Source of the DNA: an uncultured Clostridia bacterium
GTDB lineage: Bacteria > Bacillota > Clostridia > Lachnospirales > Anaerotignaceae
Assembly (NCBI GenBank): GCA_910583755.1
Contig: CAJTZO010000048.1
Coordinates: 1 to 13,116 of the forward strand
Direction: 5' to 3'
DNA: 13,116 bases
In this document: piece by piece, positions 7,181 through 13,116 of the stretch
Position numbering within the stretch: position 1 is the stretch's first letter
How the letters are laid out: each line of letters starts with the position of its first letter
Translations under genes and position numbers: made by a program
The notes under the pieces: model-generated
Databases searched by the model: none
What the model was told of the DNA's origin: nothing
What the model saw: the letters and a program-made list of their open reading frames with translations, nothing else

Positions 7181-7267
7181 TTACTTTCTCTTATCGAGAT
7201 AAGAAAGTAAAGCTAAAAGGAAGTTACCAGAAAGTAACAACAAAGTTAATACTTGGTATGTATCCAT
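7181..7267 (-). CDS. Small hydrophobic toxin peptide, Hol-Tox/TxpA-like (type I TA)
   Basis: The ATG at 7267 opens a 28-codon frame ending in TAA at 7181. The peptide begins MDTYQVLTLLLLSGNF, continues as one membrane-spanning helix and ends charged, SYLDKRK. This is the layout of the 'putative holin-like toxin' (Hol-Tox) peptides of Firmicutes, related in style to TxpA, BsrG and BsrE: a short polar N-terminus, a single transmembrane helix and a basic C-terminus. Such peptides insert in the cell's own membrane and are silenced by an antisense RNA. The upstream sequence has GGGAGGGGGG, and an in-frame GTG at 7276 could add three residues. A promoter and a ribosome-site-masking hairpin precede it, a bidirectional terminator follows 4 nt after the stop, and an opposing promoter lies beyond. 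This agreement of signals makes a chance ORF unlikely. The name is by sequence pattern, not a search. Confidence 0.78.
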   Translation of the reverse strand: MDTYQVLTLLLLSGNFLLALLSYLDKRK

Positions 7268-7329
7268 AAGCTCCACCCCCCTCCCTTTTGATATGAGGGC
7301 GGAACCACTCCATCATGACTGCTACAATT

Positions 7330-7358
7330 ACTATATCACATCAAAATTCATATTTCAA
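7330..7358 (-). promoter_or_regulatory. Promoter of the Hol-Tox-like toxin mRNA
   Basis: The minus strand has -35 TTGAAA (7353-7358, overlapping the protease stop), a 17-bp spacer and -10 TATAGT (7330-7335). A start near 7323 would give a leader of about 55 nt before the toxin ATG. In that leader CCGCCCTC (7295-7302) can pair with GAGGGGGG (7276-7283), hiding the ribosome binding site as expected for a type I toxin mRNA. Confidence 0.65.
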
Positions 7359-7798
7359 CAAAAATCCTGATAACATTCTAAAAAGCTCTTTGCTTGCACT
7401 GATTTATTTACATTTTCTACCTCTGCTATACCCTCAATAGAAAACATATTATATTCACCTTTTTTGATTTTCTCCCATGTATCATTATCTGTTATCTGAA
7501 AACCGACCCACCAGCCACAGGGCAAGCTGTCCTCTGGCAAGCCCAATGCCTGCAATTTTTCTTTGGTAAATACAATGCTTTCTATCATTTTGCCCTTTTT
7601 GCGCAAAGCGGGATTGTGTCGCTCTCCGGCATCCCGAAACTTTAGCACATAATCATAAGCGGTTTTTTCTAACTCTTCACTTGTGATACTGTCGCCTTGA
7701 TAGTCCTCTAAAAGATTGCCTTGCTCATCTTCAGCAACATTTGCCCAGCCGAATACCTGTTTTTTGTCATCAACAGATTTTTTTACTTCAAAGTTCAT
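7355..7798 (-). CDS. Prohead maturation protease, XkdF-like (S78-type)
   Basis: This serine protease would process the scaffold and capsid during head maturation. The 147-residue product is close to the minimal catalytic domain of the XkdF-like phage proteases. It reads KQVFGWANVAEDEQG, DYQGDSITSEELEKTAYDYV, then GERH with the probable catalytic His61, then VFTKEKLQALGL, CGWWVGFQI, and FSIEG with the probable nucleophile Ser120. B. subtilis XkdF carries an extra N-terminal segment with a VD..GAN motif. Here that segment is absent, and a similar motif opens the scaffold gene instead. The last dozen residues (KSFLECYQDFC) are not typical. The stop codon overlaps the -35 box of the downstream toxin promoter, so insertion of that cassette may have reshaped this end. 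The start ATG has AGGGG 7 nt upstream. Confidence 0.88.
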   Translation of the reverse strand: MNFEVKKSVDDKKQVFGWANVAEDEQGNLLEDYQGDSITSEELEKTAYDYVLKFRDAGERHNPALRKKGKMIESIVFTKEKLQALGLPEDSLPCGWWVGFQITDNDTWEKIKKGEYNMFSIEGIAEVENVNKSVQAKSFLECYQDFC

Positions 7799-7824
7799 TT
7801 TGCTACCCCTTTTTCTAAAATAAA

Positions 7825-7849
7825 CAATAAAAAAACGCCAGAAGGCGTT
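7825..7849 (-). terminator. Rho-independent terminator after the candidate immunity gene
   Basis: On the minus strand AACGCC and GGCGTT form a 6-bp stem around a TTCT loop (7834-7849). The run of seven T continues out of the stem at 7829-7835. It lies 10 nt after the stop of the 155-residue gene and 27 nt before the protease start. Late head transcripts must read through it. Confidence 0.75.
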
Positions 7850-7859
7850 AATTATAGCA

Positions 7860-8327
7860 TTACCAATTCCTACCTAATGTTACCTCTGAGATGAACTCTC
7901 TAATAACAAATACAATGCAATCTGATATAGTATCTTTTTCTTTGTGTTTGATAGCTCTTTCAACATATTGTATTTGTTCTTCTGAACTTATGTGTTCCAT
8001 CTTTTTCTTTTTCTCATCACTTAAATTCTGATAGCCTTCAATTTCTTTATAATTCTCCGGAAGTTCTCCAAATACAGAAACATATTGCAAATATAATTCA
8101 TTTAACATATTGAATGCTTTTTTTTGTTCTTCTTCTCTTTCTTCCCTTAGGAGCGTAAGTATTTCTTTTTTCTTTTCGATACATTTTTTGATACATTCTA
8201 CAAATTCATCATAATCCACATCATAGCAAATATCGTCACATTCATCTGGATATGTACCATCAAATAATTCTGCATATTTAACATATAATTCTTTTAATTC
8301 TTCTGTAACTTTTCCTTTCCACATCAT
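7860..8327 (-). CDS. Internally duplicated acidic paralogue, candidate second immunity protein
   Basis: The 155-residue product starts MMWKGKVTEELKELYVKYAELF. Residues about 7-57 match the 76-residue upstream protein. Residues about 70-132 (NELYLQYVSVFGELPENY, then EEQIQYVERAIKHKEK) look like a more diverged second copy of the same unit, so the protein is a tandem repeat of the candidate immunity fold. It is rich in Glu, Asp and Lys, with a hydrophobic ISDCIVFVIREFISEV end. Unlike its neighbours it is not coupled to the gene before it. A 63-nt gap holds a near-consensus promoter and an AGGAG site (11 nt from the ATG), and a hairpin terminator follows the stop at once. It can therefore be expressed alone, as a phage 'moron' is. 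The immunity role is inferred from paralogy and position. Confidence 0.6.
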   Translation of the reverse strand: MMWKGKVTEELKELYVKYAELFDGTYPDECDDICYDVDYDEFVECIKKCIEKKKEILTLLREEREEEQKKAFNMLNELYLQYVSVFGELPENYKEIEGYQNLSDEKKKKMEHISSEEQIQYVERAIKHKEKDTISDCIVFVIREFISEVTLGRNW

Positions 8328-8351
8328 TTCTACATCAACTCCTCTAATGCC

Positions 8352-8380
8352 ATTATAGCATATGCATAGAAGTTTGGAAA
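8352..8380 (-). promoter_or_regulatory. Promoter for the solitary candidate immunity gene
   Basis: On the minus strand there is a perfect -10 TATAAT (8352-8357) with an extended TGC just upstream (8358-8360), a 17-bp spacer, and a -35 TTTCCA (8375-8380, 4 of 6 matches to TTGACA). It sits in the only non-coding gap between the two paralogues. A start near 8345 would give a leader of about 18-20 nt that begins at the AGAGGAG ribosome site. The sequence is that of a host sigma-A promoter and needs no phage activator. Confidence 0.6.
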
Positions 8381-8390
8381 TAGTACTTAT

Positions 8391-8621
8391 TCAAAAGTCA
8401 TCATCATCGTCTAATCTCCAATAATAAAAAACTTCTTTTTTATTTTTGATGCATTTTTTTAATACATCTACAAAATCTTTATAATAAATATGTTCTTCGT
8501 TTTCTAAGTCATAACCTAAATCATAAGACAAATCTCCACGTGGGTCATAGCCAAACAAACTTTCATATTGCTGCAATAGTTCCTTTAATTCTTTTGTCAT
8601 TTTTTCAGTACAATCTATCAT
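8391..8621 (-). CDS. Small acidic protein, candidate immunity protein for the MuF toxin
   Basis: This 76-residue acidic protein ends in RLDDDDDF. I do not recognise a named family. It starts at an ATG overlapping the MuF-toxin stop (ATGA), with AGGAGG 7 nt upstream inside the toxin gene, so the two are tightly coupled. Polymorphic toxins are usually followed directly by a small, often acidic, immunity gene, and this is the basis of the inferred role. It shares a clear pattern with the next gene: T-K/E-ELKELxxxYxxLF near the start, an acidic middle with repeated tyrosines, then F-V-KKCI-KKE. The nucleotide match is strongest around 8432-8486 versus 8160-8215. It is predicted to be cytosolic, with no signal peptide or membrane segment. 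It could instead be a generic repeat-family protein with no role in immunity. Confidence 0.6.
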   Translation of the reverse strand: MIDCTEKMTKELKELLQQYESLFGYDPRGDLSYDLGYDLENEEHIYYKDFVDVLKKCIKNKKEVFYYWRLDDDDDF

Positions 8622-10261
8622 TTTAATTCCTCCTCAAACTTTTTTAATATAATATTTACTTGTTTTGTTATATTTGGGAAAATATTGTTAGCTGTTATCC
8701 ATACTTCTTCATTTCGTATATATATCATACTACCATAATTTGCCCATGTTTCTTTTTCCAATGCAAATGGTTTATTCCAATAATCTGGGTCAGGGTGTAT
8801 ATAACCTAATTTTATCTTTCCTTTTGACATACCATTCAATATATCAGAAATTCCAGCATAATGTTCTTTTACTTTATTTTTTCTTACAAAAATATGTGAA
8901 TATTTTAAATATAACATATCTTCTATTGATATTCCATAAGTTTTTGAAAGATATTGTAAATATTTATAGTCTTTTTGCATTATATTCGTCAAAATTCCAC
9001 TTTCAGAAATACCATAAGTATGGTCTATTTTATGAAATAATTCATGTGTTATTGTTGAAGCAGTGGCATTGTATCCTAAAAGTATTGTGTTTTTCTTACT
9101 TTTAAATCTTGAACCTTTTTCATTCCATTTTACGAATTTAACATCATTTCTTGCTTCTATCAGAAGTTGTTTAATGGTTTCATTCTGCATTGTTTCTAAA
9201 CCGCTATCAAATTCTCTCAATCTATTTTCTATAAATTCTTTGTCTTTTCCACTGATTCTTCCAATCACTCTATCCATAAAACTGTCTGATTCATCATTTG
9301 TACTATAATTATCATTTTGTTGTGTATCTGTATACTGTCTTGGTGTGATTCCTTCTGGTTCTGAAACTTCTTCATACTCCACCACACACCGACAACTTGT
9401 ATGAAAGGGTGGAAACAACACTTTTCCCCATTGTGTTTCAAAATACTCCTCTTGCTTTACTTCCTGCCCTTCTACCTCTCGACAGCCTTTGCAGGTCCTA
9501 CCATCCCCAGCAGAAACAGCATACTTTTTCACTTTTCCCATCAAGCCCTCTTTTTGTGCTTGCTTGATTCCATAAAATTCTCCAGCATTATAGGCTCCTG
9601 CTAATTCTGTTCTAGCAATCGTCATAGCCCTATATGCTTTTTGCTTTTTCGCATATTGTTTTGCTTTTTCAAGTGCTTTTTGCTCTGCTGCTTGTTCTTT
9701 CATTTTGGGGTGAGTTTCTAGCAAATTCTGTTTGATACTATTATAGTAATTTACATTTGCTACAACTTGTCCTTTGTGCAAGCCTATGAGTGGCTTCAAT
9801 AATTCTGCTGTGCCATCTGCTGTAATGCCCAGTTTTTCTGCCCTGTCAATCACTAATTTGATGGCTTCTTTTTGTGTTTTGGTAAGTTGTACTATCTGCT
9901 CTGCACAACTTTTTTCTATCCATTTTTTGGTTTCGTGATATTTCATGTCAAATAAAAAAAGAGGGTTTTTGACCTCTTTTGTGCCTGTTTCCATTGCTAT
10001 TTGTTTTTTATCCAGCATTTTCCCTAATACAAAAGTTGTATAAGATGTTAAGAATTGTTTTTCTAATTCCTTTGACAAACCACCTTTTTTTACCATTTCT
10101 ATGTACTGTTGTGCTGTGATTTCTTTTTGCTGATTGTCCCACAATTCCAGGAAATATTGTTCCAGTTCGGGCTGTTCTTGCTCCAACATTTCCCTTAATT
10201 CTTTGATTGCTTTAGGATAGTTATGTTGTTCTTTTTTGACTTCCCCATAAAAATATATCAT
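8618..10261 (-). CDS. MuF minor head protein fused to a C-terminal zincin-type toxin domain
   Basis: The 547-residue protein has two parts. Residues 1-300 are a MuF/Mu gp30-like head morphogenesis protein: long N-terminal helices, then RTELAGAYNAG (217-227), a DGRTCKGC motif (253-260) and PPFHTSCRCVVEYE (284-297). The Cys and His residues there look like a metal site. MuF proteins are packaged in the head and bind the portal region. A polar Asn/Asp/Ser linker (about 305-330) leads to a domain (about 340-547) with THELFHKIDH (HExxH, H406/E407/H410) and a distal KETWANYG, whose E504 may be the third zinc ligand as in gluzincins. A GISDILNGMSKGKI segment lies between. MuF proteins with interchangeable C-terminal toxin domains are a known family in temperate phages, and this tail fits a metallopeptidase effector. 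GC falls markedly in the toxin half. It overlaps the portal and the next gene by 4 nt each. Confidence 0.85.
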   Translation of the reverse strand: MIYFYGEVKKEQHNYPKAIKELREMLEQEQPELEQYFLELWDNQQKEITAQQYIEMVKKGGLSKELEKQFLTSYTTFVLGKMLDKKQIAMETGTKEVKNPLFLFDMKYHETKKWIEKSCAEQIVQLTKTQKEAIKLVIDRAEKLGITADGTAELLKPLIGLHKGQVVANVNYYNSIKQNLLETHPKMKEQAAEQKALEKAKQYAKKQKAYRAMTIARTELAGAYNAGEFYGIKQAQKEGLMGKVKKYAVSAGDGRTCKGCREVEGQEVKQEEYFETQWGKVLFPPFHTSCRCVVEYEEVSEPEGITPRQYTDTQQNDNYSTNDESDSFMDRVIGRISGKDKEFIENRLREFDSGLETMQNETIKQLLIEARNDVKFVKWNEKGSRFKSKKNTILLGYNATASTITHELFHKIDHTYGISESGILTNIMQKDYKYLQYLSKTYGISIEDMLYLKYSHIFVRKNKVKEHYAGISDILNGMSKGKIKLGYIHPDPDYWNKPFALEKETWANYGSMIYIRNEEVWITANNIFPNITKQVNIILKKFEEELK

Positions 10262-11517
10262 TCTTTGTCCTCCTCTTTTGGAGGATAGGCAGTTCCTTCT
10301 AATGCTTCCGGCAACCCTCCCATTTCTCTGATTTTTCTTTCCAAATTTTGGTCTAATGTTAAAAGTCCCACATTTGCCATTTTTACAATATAGTCTGCAA
10401 ATTGTGTTAAATCTTGCTTTTCAATGTCACCATGTACTAACTTTGGAATACCACTAATCTTTTTAAAATGGCTCTGATTCACTTTCATTAGCTTTGGGAT
10501 TGCCTGTGTATTGATGGTTTCACATATAATATCCAGATAAGTACCAATAGCTACCGCAAACAGCCTTGTTTTGTCGCTCGAAAGGGCAAAACTACCCGTC
10601 TGTTGGTGTCCCAAAAGCACAAAATCCGCCATACAGGTCATTGCCATCCGATTGTCAATTCTTTCTATGATATTTCCAATTTCAAACTGTCTTTTACTGC
10701 CACCATTTACTAAACTAAACGTCCAGCCATAAGGTAATACAATTCCTTCTTTTTCGTCTCTCCTGATATTTTTGACTAATTTTTCTGCATAGGCTAATGC
10801 CTTTATACTTTCCGGGTCATCTTCCCAAATGTTTACACCTTCTGGTGGCTGCAATAAGGGTAATCCTGCTAAATCTCTTTCTACGCCAATGCCTTCAATT
10901 TGCCGGAAACGCTTTTTATAATAATAATCTGTATAACAGTTTCTCAGAATAGAACGCCCTTCTGGATTTTGTTTTCTGCTTTTTGTTACAAAGTGCAATG
11001 CTTTTTCAATGGGAATGGTTCGGACAATATAGTCTGGCGGTGCAATCTGTGACATTCCCAGCAATTTGTCATTTTCTCCATACTCCCAGCGGTATAAGGT
11101 ATCTTGCGAACGCAATGCGAATTTTTTCCAGCCTATCAAACCATCTGTATATTTGCTTTGGTTTTCTAATCGTCTTTTATAGCAGATTTCATGATAACTC
11201 CAGCCATAAATTAAAAAAGACATGATTTCAGAAATGGTATCTTGCCACGACTGTTCCATGTCATTTATGCAACTTTTCACAAATTCTGCTGCGTTTTTAT
11301 CTGCTTTTGTGTTTCCTGCTGGTTCTATATCCCATATTACTTGACGCATAAGCATTTCTATTGCAAAAAGCATTGCTCCTATGATATCATCATTTTCTGA
11401 CATTTCCTTGTATGCCTCAATTCCTTTTTGCCCTTGTAATTCTGTCAAAAATTCTTCAAAAAATACACCACCATAACGCTTTTGTCCTATGCGCCCATAT
11501 TCTCCAAATATATCCAA
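10258..11517 (-). CDS. Portal protein (DUF935/Mu gp29-like)
   Basis: The portal forms the dodecameric ring at one capsid vertex through which DNA enters, and on which the head is nucleated and the tail later attaches. The 419-residue product has the pattern of the DUF935/Mu gp29 group. There is an N-terminal ENDDIIGAMLFAIEMLMRQ helix region, a WSYHEICYKRR segment (about 117-127), a central RSILRNCYTDYYYKKRF segment, and a C-terminal DLTQFADYIVKMANVGL region. It is somewhat shorter than Mu gp29. The start codon is TTG (11515-11517), preceded by a very strong AGGGAGGTG site at normal spacing, and no better ATG lies near. It follows the large terminase by 12 nt and overlaps the MuF gene by 4 nt (ATGA), so the three are probably one translational unit. 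Terminase-portal-MuF is the standard order. Confidence 0.9.
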   Translation of the reverse strand: MDIFGEYGRIGQKRYGGVFFEEFLTELQGQKGIEAYKEMSENDDIIGAMLFAIEMLMRQVIWDIEPAGNTKADKNAAEFVKSCINDMEQSWQDTISEIMSFLIYGWSYHEICYKRRLENQSKYTDGLIGWKKFALRSQDTLYRWEYGENDKLLGMSQIAPPDYIVRTIPIEKALHFVTKSRKQNPEGRSILRNCYTDYYYKKRFRQIEGIGVERDLAGLPLLQPPEGVNIWEDDPESIKALAYAEKLVKNIRRDEKEGIVLPYGWTFSLVNGGSKRQFEIGNIIERIDNRMAMTCMADFVLLGHQQTGSFALSSDKTRLFAVAIGTYLDIICETINTQAIPKLMKVNQSHFKKISGIPKLVHGDIEKQDLTQFADYIVKMANVGLLTLDQNLERKIREMGGLPEALEGTAYPPKEEDKE

Positions 11518-11529
11518 TTTTTCACCTCC

Positions 11530-12960
11530 CTATATCCAACCATTTTCTCTATCGCTATCCGCAAAACAAACAGGTGGTACAATCGTGGTAGTTCCCTTTG
11601 TTAATTCTGCAAAGCCGTTACTAGAAGCATCCACCATATCCTTATATTTGCTTTCTGGAAAGCTTTCCAACTGTGATAAATAGCTTTCTGTCCAGTCAGA
11701 AAGCAACACATACACTTTTCCTTTTTCTGTTCCCTGTAACCCTATCCATTGCGCAGAAAAAGGTTCTGCTCTGGTTTCCTTACTGCCAGATTCTCTTACA
11801 ATAGTAACAGGAAACCCAGAAAGCAGTTTCATATATTGTTCTGCTTGGTCTTTTCCGGCTTGTCCGGGGTCTTGTGATAACCTTATTTTCACATTTTTAT
11901 GGTTCTTTTTATCTATTTTTGCTGTGTTGTGTACGGTTTCCCGTACTTCACTCGCATTCATACGCCTGTTAATCACATCAGCTATGATATAACTTCCGTT
12001 TTCCCTTTTTCCTATCAACACACCAGCCGTATAGGCTGCACCATTATCGGTATTTTTTCTGTCCTCTGTCGCTGCAAAATCCCAAGCTCTGACCCATTGC
12101 CTGACATCATTTGGGATTTCTTCTATCAAATTAGCCTTGTTTCTTGGGAAATATAGCCCTGCTGCCGGCTTAATCTTCCAATTCCCATATAATAATCGTT
12201 CTCTTTCTACGATGGAAAGCGCTTTTAAATTTGCCAAATAACTAGGGTCTTTTTCCAAAAGGATTTGATTATCTTGTAAAGTGCTTGCAATAAACGTAAC
12301 TGATTTGGGTTCTGCTTTTTCTTCCGGTGTTTTTAATTCGAATGTTTGCCATAATTCTTCTTTTCTGTCTGCCCAGTGTAATACGTCATTTCTTCGGATA
12401 AACCAACGAATTTTACCACTTCTTTCTGCAATCGGATACCCTGTTTTTTCGTCCCACCACCAAGAAATAAATTCAGCAACCCAACTTTCACTGTCTGGAT
12501 TGCAAGTTGCCCTAACATAAGGCTTTACACCACAAGTGGAGCGGTTTCTGGATAACATATAAAAAAACTGCTTTTTGCTAAAATGGGTCAACTCATCAAA
12601 AAGCAATAAGGGAATCTGGGAACCTTGCCATTTTAGAACATCTTTTTCCAGTTCGATATGACTAAAAGTAACCTTCATTCCGCTGGGAAATCTCCAAACC
12701 GAAACCGGGCTTTTGACTGCTTTTCCGCCACAAAAAGGATAAATGTTGTAAGCAGTGTCCCAAAGTCCACTTTCTGCAAAAATCTGATTGTTATTTTTAC
12801 GAAAGATAACGGCACCAAATTTTCCATTGTTGATGTAATGCAAAGGCTCTAAAAGCAAAGCGAAGGTTTTACCCCCTCCTGCTGCACCGCCATAAATACA
12901 AATATCAGCATTACAAGATAAAAATTGTTCCTGTGGTCCTTTTTGTGGTCTGATTTCCAT
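11530..12960 (-). CDS. terL: Terminase large subunit (packaging ATPase and nuclease)
   Basis: This is the motor that pumps phage DNA into the prohead and cuts it. Numbering from the ATG at 12960 (476 aa), the ATPase domain shows Walker A GGAAGGGKT (about 24-32), Walker B LLLFDE (118-123) and a coupling motif ATCNPD (151-156). The C-terminal RNase H-like nuclease shows its acidic residues in RAWDF (D294), SQDPGQAG (D364) and DMVDAS (D444). A longer frame to a TTG at 13038 exists, but it would overlap the small-subunit gene by 74 nt and has only a distant GGAAG before it. The ATG at 12960 has GAGGG 8-10 nt upstream and follows the preceding stop by 4 nt. It also gives the N-terminus MEIRPQKGPQEQFL, which is usual for this family just before Walker A. 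The portal starts 12 nt downstream. Confidence 0.96.
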   Translation of the reverse strand: MEIRPQKGPQEQFLSCNADICIYGGAAGGGKTFALLLEPLHYINNGKFGAVIFRKNNNQIFAESGLWDTAYNIYPFCGGKAVKSPVSVWRFPSGMKVTFSHIELEKDVLKWQGSQIPLLLFDELTHFSKKQFFYMLSRNRSTCGVKPYVRATCNPDSESWVAEFISWWWDEKTGYPIAERSGKIRWFIRRNDVLHWADRKEELWQTFELKTPEEKAEPKSVTFIASTLQDNQILLEKDPSYLANLKALSIVERERLLYGNWKIKPAAGLYFPRNKANLIEEIPNDVRQWVRAWDFAATEDRKNTDNGAAYTAGVLIGKRENGSYIIADVINRRMNASEVRETVHNTAKIDKKNHKNVKIRLSQDPGQAGKDQAEQYMKLLSGFPVTIVRESGSKETRAEPFSAQWIGLQGTEKGKVYVLLSDWTESYLSQLESFPESKYKDMVDASSNGFAELTKGTTTIVPPVCFADSDRENGWI

Positions 12961-12964
12961 GCCT

Positions 12965-13116
12965 TCACCCTCTGTCATTGCTTGGTAAATAAATGTTAAT
13001 GCTGCTTTCTGCTGTTTCTTGCTGCTTGTTTTCTCCAAATTTAAAAAGCACTTCCAAACATTTCATTTTTTGTTTTTTTGCCTTTTCGATTTCGTTGTTG
13101 TACTTTAAAATTAACT
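12965..13116 (-). CDS. Probable terminase small subunit, C-terminal end (partial)
   Basis: An open frame enters from the right window edge and ends at TGA (12965-12967), giving about 50 residues. It reads as a lysine/glutamate-rich helix (EIEKAKKQKMKCLEVLFKFG), a short linker, and a final strand-like INIYLPSNDRG tail. Phage small terminase subunits of Firmicutes often end in this way, with a lysine-rich helix followed by a short beta tail, and they sit directly before the large subunit. The small subunit binds the packaging site on DNA and hands it to the large subunit. The stop is 4 nt before the preferred ATG of the large terminase, and its last codons contain that gene's ribosome binding site (GAGGG), so the two are probably translationally coupled. 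The DNA-binding N-terminus is outside the window, so the call rests on position and the short C-terminal sequence. Confidence 0.6.
   Translation of the reverse strand, partial: LILKYNNEIEKAKKQKMKCLEVLFKFGENKQQETAESSINIYLPSNDRG

Noticed and set aside
7223..7316. A 30-codon minus-strand frame (MMEWFRPHIKREGG...) overlapping the toxin start in another frame
   Set aside because: It begins near the predicted mRNA start with no ribosome site. Its sequence is dictated by the leader hairpin that masks the toxin's site. It might be a leader peptide, but nothing shows translation.
7851..7879. A second TGC-TATAAT on the minus strand after the candidate immunity gene
   Set aside because: The -35 position (CATTAG) has no match to consensus, and transcription would start inside the terminator hairpin. 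It is kept only as half of a 10-bp direct repeat.
8740..9105. A 121-codon plus-strand open frame rich in Leu, Ile, Phe and Tyr
   Set aside because: It is the antisense of the AT-rich toxin domain. It has no ribosome site, its composition is what AT-rich DNA gives, and the minus frame has clear motifs.
9275..9340. ADP-ribosyltransferase or nuclease identity for the MuF C-terminal domain
   Set aside because: Both are common MuF tails, but no R-S-E or HNH/EndoU-type pattern is visible, whereas HExxH with a distal glutamate is.

Overview
The window is the packaging, head and upper-tail module of a temperate contractile-tailed (myovirus-type, PBSX/Mu-like) prophage or phage. All structural genes lie on the minus strand and read from the right edge to the left. 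Low GC, AT-rich codons, strong AGGAGG-type ribosome binding sites and the gene families (XkdF-like protease, PBSX-type sheath and tube, DUF935-like portal, MuF protein) point to a low-GC Firmicute, most likely a Clostridia/Lachnospiraceae host. The host is inferred from style, not from a marker gene.

Layout in transcription order. First come the C-terminal end of a probable small terminase subunit (cut by the window edge), the large terminase, a DUF935/Mu gp29-like portal starting with TTG, and a MuF minor head protein. The MuF protein carries a C-terminal zinc-metallopeptidase (HExxH) domain that looks like a polymorphic toxin. Two small acidic paralogues follow and are candidate immunity genes. 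The first is translationally coupled to the MuF-toxin gene. The second is an internally duplicated version with its own near-consensus promoter and its own terminator. Next are an XkdF-like prohead protease, a gap of about 350 bp, a scaffold protein, a capsid decoration protein, the major capsid protein, a small head protein, three to four head-tail connector/completion proteins, a small conserved protein, the contractile tail sheath and the tail tube.

The gap between protease and scaffold (7005-7354) is not empty. It holds what reads as a complete type I toxin-antitoxin locus: a 28-residue hydrophobic Hol-Tox/TxpA-like peptide gene on the minus strand, a promoter on each strand, an opposing antisense RNA, a bidirectional terminator and a second strong minus-strand terminator.

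Two self-contained accessory cassettes (MuF-toxin/immunity and the type I TA) therefore sit inside the head operon with signals that could work in the silent prophage. A third disturbance is a palindromic repeat at about 2199-2275. It appears to have landed in the 3' end of the tail-terminator-like gene and given it a new stop codon. No tRNA, CRISPR, IS transposase or attachment site was seen.
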